In this document: positions 13,517 through 24,829 of the stretch, in pieces | Layout of the letters: each line of letters starts with the position of its first letter | Position numbering within the stretch: the stretch's first letter is position 1 | Source: Corbicula japonica | Lineage: Eukaryota; Mollusca; Bivalvia; Venerida; Cyrenidae | Reading direction: 5' to 3' | DNA: 64,000 nucleotides | Assembly: GCA_038501625.1 (NCBI GenBank) | Contig: JAZAYU010000038.1 | Coordinates: forward strand, 868,001-932,000 | The notes under the pieces: model-generated | The model's input: only the letters and a program-made list of their open reading frames with translations | What the model was told of the DNA's origin: nothing | The model's database searches: none | Translations under genes and position numbers: made by a program

Positions 13517-15144
13517 TCTGGGACACGGTATGTATCCCAATAATCAGGGCTCGGATGACAACGCCAGTCTCTGATGATAAAAGCGGCTGGAGTTATGGAT
13601 GACAATAAGAGAAGCGTAAGTATTTTTACTTTTATCTTTTACTTATTCCTTTTTAAATCACGTTAGTGATTACAGTTATTGTTCTAGGCCAACATAAAAA
13701 AAAATACAATGGTTTTTGCAGACAGTCCCTACATCGTGGTGAAAACCACCGAAGATGGTGGAAAATTGGACCCATCGCTCAAAATTAAACAAGTTTCCAT
13801 CTCTATTAAGGTAGTTGAGTGAAGAACTATTTGATCCTTTACTGTCCCTCTGTTAATAAACAATCACAACATGGTAACACAGTTCGGTAAAAATGAATCT
13901 AAATCTTACTTTTTCTGAAGATGTCAAAGCGAGATGGATAATCGCTGGCTTCAGTAAAATTTGATAAAGATAATAGGTGGCTCAAACTGAATAATGATCA
14001 GGCTTATAATTTTATCATTAGGAAAAGGTATCAATACTTCATGTTTTTACCATTGCTCAACTATGAAATGACGTTTTATGTTCGCCCTTTATCCGTGCGT
14101 GTGTGTGTTAACAATGTCTACAAAAGACACCTTATCTTCTGGCAAAAAAATCACAAAAAAACGTTCTTTGATGAAGGGATTTACGCTTGTTCCTTCCTTG
14201 ACAAATTGTGGTTACTTTTGCAACCAATAGACATAACAGATTCAAAATGAAACGAGAGATGAAATAAACGTTTATTTGAAAAGTATAAAGAAGAGCCGTC
14301 GATATCTTTCTCCTAGATGGATAAACATTAAAATAAATCAAATCAGCCATTATGTACAGGTAACAAAAACATCGACATCCTTAGACAAGGACCCTCAAAA
14401 GCGTTTCGCCCCTTACTTGTAAAGTTGTGTTTACCTGACGACGGGCCAGCAGTTGCAGTCACACCACCACGTGTCGATGTGTGATAATCATAGACAAAAT
14501 GTCGTAAGACTTGATAAATAAGTTTTTTAGCGATTTATCAACGATTAATTATTATTTTTCTACCTTTACCGATTTAAGTGATATTTTGTGATGGTATGTT
14601 TCCAAAAGGACCTATAGTCAAGTCATTGTAAACTTTGACCTTCAAAACATTCAACAGAAATTATACAAATCCATACAATTTTAAATGTAGCCAGCTATTA
14701 TCTTCACTGAAGCCAGCAATTATCCATCTCGCTTTGACATCTTCAGAAAAAGTAAGATTAGGATTCATTTTACATAAGAATGTTACCATATTGAACAGAT
14801 GGTCAGTAAAGGATCAAATAGTTATGTTTTCTTCCCCGACTACCTAAGTAGAGATGGAAACTTTAAATTAATTTTGAGCGATGGGCCGAATTTTCCACCG
14901 TCTTCGGTGGTTTTCACCAAGATGCAGGGACTGTCTGCCAAAACCATTGCAGTTTTATATAGCTTATGCTGGCCTAGAACAGTTGCAATCACTAACGTGA
15001 TTTAAATCGGCATAAGTAAAAGATAAAAGTAAAAATACTTACGCTTCTCTCACTGGCATCCACAATTCGAGCCGCTATTACATGTATCATCAGAGACTGG
15101 CGTTATCATCCGAGCCCTGATTATTATGCATACCGTGTGGAATT
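13517..15144. repeat. Long inverted duplication (arms ~470 bp, loop ~690 bp)
   Basis: The left arm 13517-13985 and right arm 14678-15144 are reverse complements with scattered changes. In outward-to-inward reading, both arms keep the same splice-like layout: GAGAAGC followed by a GTAAGT donor, a ~90-bp AT-rich spacer, an acceptor ending in GCAG, and a ~90-bp block containing GTGAAAACCACCGAAG. In one frame this block reads VVKTTEDGGK on the left and LVKTTEDGGK on the right. The upstream block has stops, so I do not call a gene. It may be a duplicated gene fragment or the arms of a foldback transposon. Confidence 0.6.
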
Positions 15145-17505
15145 CGAGAACGAATTGTGTGCGTTTGCGAGTGCGGATAAATGCCATGGTACGAATATAG
15201 TCATCATGAAGATGATAATTGTGTAAACGGCCGAGTAGCTAAGCCTGGAGAGCATTAACCTACTATTCCAAGATTACATGCAGAATCTGATTGGCAGTTA
15301 CCAATGTAACCTAGTTGTTTTGAAATTGTTGCCAAATGGTGAGCTTGTTCTTGTATGGTGACACTGTAAAAGCAATATATCCCACTCATCCGTGCACTGG
15401 ATTTCGCGATATTCTACATCCGCAACATCATCAGTAGACAACATGATCCGAACTCTTAATAAAAACATCACTGAATGGACCATTTGGGCGACATTTTACA
15501 CACCCTCCAGATGGTGTTTTACATGTAAGATTGTTGTAAAATTTATGTAAAATACTACTGCTCGAAGTAGTATAAGAATAAGTGCAGTGCTCATGTATTC
15601 AAAGAAATGTTAATCTGTTTAACGCAAATACTGTGCGGGATATAATAATTATCTCCATTTACATGCACAAAGAAGGTTGATTCCAAAGTAATCGTTAATT
15701 TCAAATTCACCGGATGTTCAAATGCAACAAAACAATATACGAATTATTAATTATTTCATTTCTAAAACAATAAAACGTATGTTACAGTTGTGCAATTTTA
15801 AATCAGATGTTGATGCTGTTTGTGTTTATCGAAATATTTACTGATAATCAGCAGTAGAAGGAAGGGAACTCACCATAATTTTTCTGATCGTCGTTGTGTT
15901 AATATTTTTTCTCTCAGTTATTTCCCTTATATAAGTTTGATAAACTTAAACAATAATAGTATAATAACAACTTAACATAAAACACCATCCAGTTTCTATG
16001 TCGATTTTGTACATGTATGTATCCTTCTAGGAATTAAGTGTTTTAGAATAAGTTTATGTTTTGTTTATTCTACGGATTAATACTTTGTCTCAGATATGGT
16101 CAATATCAACAGTTCTAGTATGTAATGCATATTAAATGATTGAACAGAAGGAAGCGAATTTTCCGAAATGTGTACATACGTATAAGGACATGTAATAAGT
16201 GAATGTTACTGCGTTAGTGACATTTTAATAATTTCGGCTTGAACTATATTTACGCTTACGTTGCCTGTGTAAAAATAAAACATCGTCTTACTTGCTTTCC
16301 TTTATTAATTAAAATGGTTTCATATCAAAGCTTTATAGGAATTTAATAACGTAAATCATTAAACAGTATCCTGGAGTCGGTTGTTTAAAAATGTATGCGC
16401 GAAGGTTCAACTAACTGGCAACCAGCATCTGCGTGCTATTTTGTATTAAATGTATCTCGCTGACTGGTAAGTTGTTTTTTATTGGCAACTGGTTCCTATT
16501 TGTCTTTATAGAATATACTAACGAAATATTTTGGATTTGCAACTGCAATTGGCATCTGCGCGCAACTTGCATTAGGTTGCCAATTCGACTAAATTTCATT
16601 ATTATTAGAATATCATGTTAAATACAAACCAATAGATTCTGAAATACAAATGTAACAGGATCAGTTGTGTAGTTATCAATTTGCATTACCTCCATTGCTG
16701 GTAATATGCTAATTTTAAGCCATGCATGCAGAACTTCAATAATTTTGGGAGGCAGTATATAGGCATACATCGGCTACCCGATTTTTTTTTTTTTTTTGGG
16801 GGGGGGGTCGGGGGGCGTGGGTTAGGATGGTATCTACTTTGTCTTTGAAACGGACGGCTAGAAGCTACCGCCAAAAAAGATAGCTGGAGTTATCTATATA
16901 TTTAAACTAGTTTATATTTGTCAATAATTGTCAATATATACAGAATGTAGTTTAAAAATACACCAACAGGTTTATTTCTATGCAAATTAAGTATTATAGG
17001 ATAAGAGTTTTCAATGTTCAAATGACACATTTTAGAAGGCTTACCCCAGAGAAATCACTTAATGATCCATTGTTCATTAACATTTTATGTTATACTTTTA
17101 CGTGAAGTATTGTATGTCATAAATTTAACGTGACTGCTTAATTTTAAATGCTTTGATAAAACGTGTACTTCTTCTTCAATGAGTTGGAAACGGTGTTCAT
17201 AACTTATTTAATAACGTTTAATCATGTTAATGGTTGCAAAAGTTTAATTATTTTTTATGTTGTGTGGTTTTAAAATTTCTTATTTTATCTACTTGTGTAC
17301 TCTTTTTATATTCATAATTCAATTAATAAAATGAAGGAATACAATGTATTTCAAATAGTAGACGTTCAAATATTTGCATGTACGTAAATGTTCGTGATAG
17401 TAAGGGGCATATGAGTACCTGTGAGATAAGAACTACAATGTAATTTAAACTAACAAAACGAGCGTCACATAAGTTATCTTAGCAACAGACGTAGTGACAG
17501 TATAA
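15145..17505. other. Non-coding AT-rich region
   Basis: No gene supported. It contains a T-run plus G-run near 16783-16818 and otherwise unremarkable AT-rich DNA. Confidence 0.45.
16783..16818 (+). repeat. T-tract followed by G-rich tract
   Basis: A poly-T run passes directly into a guanine run with TCGGGGGG and then GGGTTAGG, resembling the tract at 2340. Confidence 0.6.
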
Positions 17506-17507
17506 TT

Positions 17508-17752
17508 TGGGCGGGAATGAAAAAGATACCTTCGAACAGTTGACGTCAATCCTTAAAATGACGTCATAAAGTTTAGCAGACGACATTAATTATTTAGGAC
17601 TTGGCGATAAAAATTAATATTGCATGTGTAACAAAATCACTTTTTAGTTCAGATCAAATAATAGATAACTTATTATAAGTTCTTTCCTAATAAAGTAACA
17701 ACTGAAATGTCAAAATATCCCCGAAGTTACCTTTTCCAGATACGCGCCCCAA
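17508..17752. mobile_element. MITE family 2, copy 3 (CRE-containing)
   Basis: Inverted ends (GGGCGGGAATGAAAAAGATA on the left, TACCTTTTCCAGATACGC on the right), a TTGACGTCA and a second ATGACGTCAT, and the shared GCAGACGACATTAATTATTT segment. AATT-like sequence flanks both ends. It is about 245 bp and non-coding. Confidence 0.65.
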
Positions 17753-17881
17753 TTAATGTTATAATTAAAGTTTTCTGTCTGCTGGCTACCTACATATTAA
17801 CCGCTGGCCTGTTAACTGCAGAAACATTGTATATCAGCGAGGTTTCAGTTTGAAGATTAAAAACTAAGATTTGAACCCAGG

Positions 17882-18010
17882 CTCAAATCACGAGCATGGT
17901 CGCCAAACAGTCGCCGTTTCAGCCAGTCAGATACTTATGATTTGTCTCCGTTCCAGCCAATCAGATGCATACGATTGTGATTGGTTTCCATTCTCAGTTT
18001 TATAATCTTG
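17882..18010. repeat. MITE family 1, degenerate copy
   Basis: Diverged relative of the palindromic family seen cleanly at 43.8, 45.9 and 56.9 kb. Recognisable words are TTTCAGCCAGTCAGAT, CCAGCCAATCAGATGC and TTCTCAGTTTTATAATCTTG. Confidence 0.5.
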
Positions 18011-18259
18011 AAGCTAGTAACACTTCGCGTCTTTAGTAGTTGTACTTTAAAACATATATCTCCCTTCAGGCTTTGTTTATGCTGCATTTTTAATTCCTCT
18101 CACTTGAGCTCACATAATTGTCATCACTGTTGATGCAATGATTTAAAGGTTGCATAATTGTATTGTTTAACATGTACCAAAAGGGACCATAGTAAATATA
18201 ACACAACTATATGTATTTAAACTCTTTTATTTAGAATCGATTACCGTCGTCTGATATTA

Positions 18260-21200
18260 ATTCACAAAATTTGAAGTGTTTTTTCATAACATAGTGATAA
18301 TCGTTGTCAGAATAATTCCTTTAACTTACATAAAGCCAAAAAGTGTTTTAATAAATATTTTACATTTAATCAAAGCTGAGTTTTATTCACCAACAAAAAT
18401 CAATAACAATTGCTGTTACATGAAAAAGAACGTTCGAATGTTACATTGTACATTTTTTATAACAACAAAAAAATAGTTTTTTTTCTCTTACTATAATCGG
18501 CAACATGGCTACAAGCGGTTGAATACTTTAACAAAAAAAACAAAAACATATGTGTGATATTAACCAGCAGATTTATTTTGGTTGCGTTGTCGGAAGTCGC
18601 AATGCTAGGCGCTGTCACCGTGATGGTGCGGGTTCACTCCCAGGTAAGGCAATATCATGTAATGGTACTTTTAGGCTAGGGTAAACAATATAATGGTAGT
18701 GTAAATTCATATAGGAAAATATTAAAGACCCTCACATGATCATACATGGGTCATCAATGTTGACAAAATAATAAACATGCTGTTTTGTATACAAGTAGGA
18801 ATCATAGTAGACACAATATAACTATAAATACTCTTTGTTATTACAAACCTTTAGGCCATATAACATCTTAAGATGTCTAAAAGAAGACTACCAATGAAAA
18901 CGCAACACCTTATATTTGGAATATTTTTGATGTGTGTAAAAAGTTAATAAATTGGCAAAGGAAGACTTGTTTTCAAACAAATATGACGTCGTTGGGACAA
19001 GGGAGTAATTGTCTACGGCGAACAATCCATCCGGACGAGACATCTCTCCTTGGATCATGCGTATGTCGCAGGTTGTCTGAAAGCTTTGGCATTATCGCAT
19101 TTTATAGAGCAAAACTTGAAAACTGAAGATGGATTTTGTGTAGCCGTAAATAACAACAAATTTACTTGTTTAAAAGTAACCCATGCATTTCGTGCATTTG
19201 TACGGGGTGGCTGTAGGAGAGAAAGTTTTAAAAATCAGTAGACCATTAAGGTATCGATTGGTTACTTATTGAAATTAAAACATATCTACCTTTGCCAATT
19301 TATCAAACTTAAAGATACATTTATTAAAATATTCAAAACAGTGTTGTGTTTTCTTTGCAGTCAGTATATAATAAACTTTTGTGACAAAATAGAATGATAC
19401 TCGCTTTATTATTCCTATGACTTACATAAAATCGGCTTTAAACAAAATAATATAATAATTATTTATTTATCTCAATACATTAAGATCTGATTTTAATTTA
19501 CCAACAAACATGTTAAAACTTTTTAAATATGAATAAGAACGTTTGATCGCCAAACATATTGTACATTTTGAAAACAATATTTTTGCTCGTACGATAAGCG
19601 GTTGCGGTTTCAAGCAATATGATATTTTTACTACAGCAATCAACAACAGCAACCAAAAACAAAACATATAATGCTAATGTTAAACAGATGTTTTGTTTTG
19701 GGAACTATAGAGTACGCTTACTAATAGGATAGGAGTGGCATCAGTGGATAACTTTAAATACGTGCTTGTATTAGGATTATCCCCGTTGACAAAACAAAGC
19801 ATATACTTGTTTTGTATACATTAAGGGACCATTTTGGGTCAAAAAAATTATATTAACTTTTTTTTCAAACCCTTTCTGCCATTTTCCACCTTTTAAATAA
19901 GTTTCCACAAGAAGTCCTATTTCAGAATTCGATTATACAGTTTTTATTTCATAAGATATGTATATAAAAATAAAATACAACACAAAAAACACTAAATAAA
20001 TACTTGATAATATAAATAAGATACAACATAAAAACGTATTTTGAGCATTCGTAAACAAATTTACTATTAAACTTAGTATATATACATCCCAGCTGTATTT
20101 TAAAATCATAGTGACAATATAGAATCGTACTCGTTGACAAAATTATTATTTTAATTAAATGAAAACTGCTCAAAACAAAATATTATAATAGGTTTCTTTT
20201 CATTTTTGTTAAGAACTGCTTTTAATTCTCCAACCCAAAAACAATGATAAAAATGCTATTATATAAAAAAGTACGGGTGATCATCAAATACCGTTTACAT
20301 TTTGAAAAAGAATATTTTTCTAGACGATAGGCGACAACATGGTTTCAAACAATTGAATATTTTAACAACAGTGATCAACAACAACAACAAACAATCAACA
20401 ACTAACAACTTCAAGTACTACTGCAACAGCAAATAAGTAATGATTACCACTCAGTTGTTTTATTTTGGGATCTATAGAGTACTTTCTAGGATAAACACTA
20501 TTTCGGTAAAATGACATCACTGGATAATTTTAAATGCCTCGTACATGCTTATATCAGGGATATCCGTGTTGACAAAAATAACATTTACTTGTTTGTAAAC
20601 ATTAATGAATCATGTGCGTCTAACACAAGTATACATATTTTTTTCAAACCATTTCGACTATATGCCAACTTTCAAATAATTTTCAAAGAAGTCTAAATTT
20701 CTTATTTCATAATATAAGTAAACATAAAAAACTACAACACAAATCACACTATATGTAAATATAAAATACAATATAAAAAGCGTATAACGAACTACCGTTG
20801 ACAATGACAAATTTAATATTTAATTTGGTATATTAATTTCAGCTGTACCGCAAGCATTTTAAAGTCATTTGCTTATTTAACTTGAGTGATAATATAGAAT
20901 GATACTCGTCGACAGAATTATTCTTCTGACTTAAATAAAAAAAACTGCTTTAAACAATTTGAAAATAATATAATTTTTATATTTAATTATTTATATTTAT
21001 TAAGATCTGCTTTTAATTGTCCAAATAAATGTTAAACATTGCTATTACCGGTATATGAATAAGAACGTTCGATCGCCAAATACCTTGTACGTTTTAAAAA
21101 CAATAATTTTCTTGTACGGTAAGCGGCAACATGATTCTAAATATTTAAACTATTTTTAACAAAAAGATCAAAAACAACAACCAACACCACCACCACCATC

Positions 21201-21400
21201 AACAACAACAAATATTATTAAAAACAAATATTAAACTTGTTCAATATAATTAATTTATGCGAATTTTAGCTGTTCCACAAGTCTTTTGCAATCACCATCA
21301 ATTTTAGTTTCAACAGTAATAATCTCTTACATAATTATTCTAACTAAATTGCAGACTGCTACAAGTATAGGCAGAATACAAGTATATATCCTAACATTCA
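18260..21400. repeat. Degenerate large tandem repeat, about four copies
   Basis: A unit recurs with starts near 18280, 19380, 20110 and 20890 (spacing about 1.1, 0.73 and 0.79 kb). Shared landmarks per unit are AGAATGATACTCG, then CTGCTTTTAATT..CCAAC, AAGAACGTTCGATCGCC, ACGATAAGCGGCAACATGG and a run of CAACAACAAC. A second shared block (GGGAACTATAGAGTAC, then TCACTGGATAA) occurs at 19700 and 20470. No coding potential is seen. Confidence 0.6.
18565..18650 (+). repeat. tRNA-SINE fragment
   Basis: Plus-strand relic of the SINE head: GGTTGCGTTG, GCTAGGCGCTGTCACCGTGA, GGTGCGGGTTCACTCCCAGG. The A box is lost and the B box is recognisable. It is inserted within the 18-21 kb repeat region. Confidence 0.6.
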
Positions 21401-22194
21401 AATAAATATAAAATAAATACCAAAAGCATAACTATTATATATAATAGTAACTGACAATAGAAAAACAGACAATATGAGGTCAGACATTTCCAGACCGAAT
21501 GCAATTAGATCGGGTACAATGAATCGCTTTGAAACGGTCAATAGAAAGACGACAACTCGACGAGGATGAAAAATTAAATACAAGAATAGCATAAAAATGA
21601 CTCTCATGAATTTTTCAGACAAGTCAAATCGTGCACGATAAATGAGAAAAATTAACAGAATAATAGTTATTTTACATAGAAAACTATAAATAAATGCATG
21701 TACAAACTAGTAAGTAAATAACAAAAGCATAAACAAAAATAATAAAACCTGTCTGCATATTGCCCCTGCCTAATCTTAAATAAAAGTACGAAATTGAAAT
21801 GAAGTATTCCAATGTTGAAGCGTTTTCAAAAGCATTTCCAATTAGAAATTACAAGTAATGTTCTATTTTATGTATATAAAATTGATCACGAATTCATCAA
21901 CCAATTAAATATAATTATACGAAAATGATAAAATTTTCTTTTCAGTCATCAAATTAACTTAGACAATAATTATTCTATGCTAAGAGAAATAAAATTCCAA
22001 TAATTTACAATGAACGTATTTGCCGCAAATTGATTCGAAATTTAATTTAAAAAATAGTGTAAGTACCATTGGAATAGATAAAAGCCATACCGTTTTTGCA
22101 CTGGGGCATATTTCGGCATTTCAGGCTTGAGAGCAATACAAATATGACATTTCTTCAAGTCACCTACCGTACATTGGCGGAAATGTAACAGTTT

Positions 22195-22690
22195 AAACAT
22201 GCCGATCAAAGTACACTCACCCAAAAGTTGTAGTTGGTCACTTGTTGTCCGTCATTTTTCATAAGAAAAAAAAAACATTTAAATGTTCATTACTCTTTAT
22301 ATTACTCTTTATTTGTGATCAGTTTACCAGCAACTGTCTTTAATTTAATCTTTAATCTTCTAAAAATGACTTTGAAACGGTGGCGAGAGTTGTCCTAAAT
22401 ATTGCTAAAAATTCATAGCATTAAATTCAAGCAACCAGACAATTACTCAAAATTGCTTGTTTTTTCTTAAAGAACCCCTCTTTAGTAGGTAAACAATAAA
22501 ACCTTTTAATCAGCAGCGTTTTTCTTTAAATTAATCTCCATTCAAAGTAATGTTTATCATGAAATTATAATATATTCACCTCCCTGTAAATTCAAGATTC
22601 AAGACTGTTCTAAAGTAAACCCTGTGTAGTAAATGGTATGGGATTCCTTTAAGAAAAAAATAGGTAAAGATTAAAAAGACATTTAACATT
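22195..22690 (-). pseudogene. Inverted relic of gene A intron 2
   Basis: On the minus strand this matches gene A intron 2 (about 6760-7240) in order. Shared landmarks are the ACTCACCCAAA block, the AATGTCTTTTTAATCTTTA type block, AATCC..ATACCATTTACT, TTAGAACAGTCTT, GGGAGGTAAA/GGGAGGTGAA, ACAAGCAATTT, and AGCTCTCGCC followed by TTTCAAAGTC. No flanking exon survives at the expected places. It is best read as the remnant of another lectin-gene copy, in the same orientation as gene B. Confidence 0.6.
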
Positions 22691-23179
22691 TATTCCGACG
22701 GGTTGTTTTATTTTTCACAACCGCTCTTTACATAAGAAAAAAACCAAACGTGCATATATTGTAAACATATACAATTAATGACAATTAAGAATGTGAATGT
22801 ATATCTGAAATCAGAACGAATACGGAACTCGAAACTGCCATGATAAAGACATAGGGGGAGATGATATCTCGGAATTAAACAAGTAGCTGTGTTCGGAAAA
22901 CACATATGCCCACGGTAGCGAAGTTTGTCATGAACCAAATTTTAAACGATAGCACAGTGTTCAAACAGCAACTTAAATCATAAGTTAGTTCCAAATAATG
23001 GAAATAACCTTATGGTGCCGAAGCCTGTGCACAAAACTAATTTAACATAAACATCAAGTTATGTAACCTATAATATAAGATTATAAAGTACAGACTATTC
23101 TAGAAAAAAAACATTTTTAGAACTTAATGTAATAAATGCCTAGGCATTTAGTACAAACACTGACGATGCAAGTATTTTG

Positions 23180-24360
23180 AGGGTGGGAATTGATTAGAGG
23201 CACATAATTAAAATTGAAAAATATCCAACTTGTTAAAACAGGTTAACTATTGCTCTAAGTATAGAAAAGGCAGATAACCCTAAAAATAAAGTAGCCTGAA
23301 TTACATAACTTGTCAGGTCATGACCTGTGCACTATTTAGAAAGTGTTTAAACTTTCATGCCAATTCTCTTTGTGGAAATTGAGAAATATCAAACTTACAA
23401 TAACAGGTCAACCAGGTCTCTAAGTACAAAATGGGGAGATAACCCCAGAAATAAGATAACCTGAGTTATGTGACTTGTTAGGGTCATAACCTATCCACTG
23501 TAAAGTAAGTTTGTAAATTTTCATGTCAATTCTCTGTATAGAAATTGAGAAATATCCAACTTGCCAAAACAGGTTAATAATGTTTCTAACTATAAAAAGG
23601 GGAGATAATCCCAGAAATATGGTACCTAGAGTTATGTCACTTATCAGGTTCATGAGCTGTGAACTGTTAAGTAAGTGTGTAAACTTACATGCCAATGCTT
23701 AGTAGAAATTGAGAAATATCCAACTTGCCGAAACAGGTAAACCATTTATCTCTAAGTACAAAATGGGGAGATAACGCCAGAAAAAAAGAAGCGAGAGTTA
23801 AATAACTTGAAAAGGTCATGTCCTGTGTACTGTTTAGTAAGTGTGTAAACTTTCATGCCAATGCTCTTTGCAGAAATTGAGAAATATGGAACTTGCCGAA
23901 ACAGGTTAACCATTTATGTCTAAGTTCAAAATGGGGAGATAATCCCAGAAATAAGTGTTATGTGTCATGACCTGTGTACTGTTGAATAATTGTGCAAAGT
24001 TTTATGCAAATTCTTTTTATGGAAATTGAGAAATATCCAACTTGCCGAAACAAGTTAACCATTTTTCTAAGTACAAAAAGGGGAGATAATCCCAGAAATA
24101 TGGTACCCAGAGTTATGTATTTTGTCAGGTTCATGAGCTGTTAACTGTAAAGTAAGTGTGTAAACTTTCATCCCAATGCTTTGTAGAAATTGGGAAATAT
24201 CCAATTTGCCGAAACAGGTTAACCATTTATCTCTTTAGGACAAAATGGAGAGGAAACACCAGAAACAAGATAGCTAGAGTTTTATGACCTGTAAAGATCA
24301 TGTCCTGTGTACTGTTTAGTAAGTGTGCAAAGTTTTATGCCGATTCTCTTTATGTTGGGA
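23180..24360. repeat. ~166-bp tandem satellite, about seven copies
   Basis: The word GAGAAATATCCAACTTGCC (with variants) recurs at 23215, 23381, 23547, 23711, 23879, 24028 and 24192, so the period is about 166 bp with one shorter unit. Each unit also holds ACAGGTTAACC, ATGGGGAGATAA and CCTGTGTACTGTTTAGTAAG. No gene lies within. Confidence 0.85.
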
Positions 24361-24829
24361 TCAATGAATGCTATAACAGCATAAATATTGATATACAGAC
24401 ATAGTAAAACGCATTGGTGAAAACAAAACGAAATTTAAGTCAAAGAAATATGCAGTTATTAAAATATGATTTTCCTAGGCTGTAATATGAGACGTATTGT
24501 TTGAAACTTAATCTCCAGTTGATACGATCATATACTGAACAAAAACGAAAACTAACCAGTTTTTTAAATTCAATATATTGTTTGGTGATAAAATATTTAT
24601 ATTTTATTTAATTTGTGGTATTTGCTCATATCTTGACATTTAAGAAAACGTGAGGATGTTGTTATTTTTTGACAGAGGTCAATGTTATCTCCTCTTTCCT
24701 AAATATTGATGTTGATCATAAAAGTCTCATACAGATCATTTGACTGTCAAATTTAGAAATTTATGGCATGAAGAGAAGGAAAATCACAATCTTTAAAGCA
24801 ATGATGCAAAGAATTTAGATCACAGTTAC

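Noticed and set aside
24531..24560. TATACTGAACAAAAACG resembling the Tc1-like terminus at 41216
   Set aside because: No inverted partner or transposase nearby.
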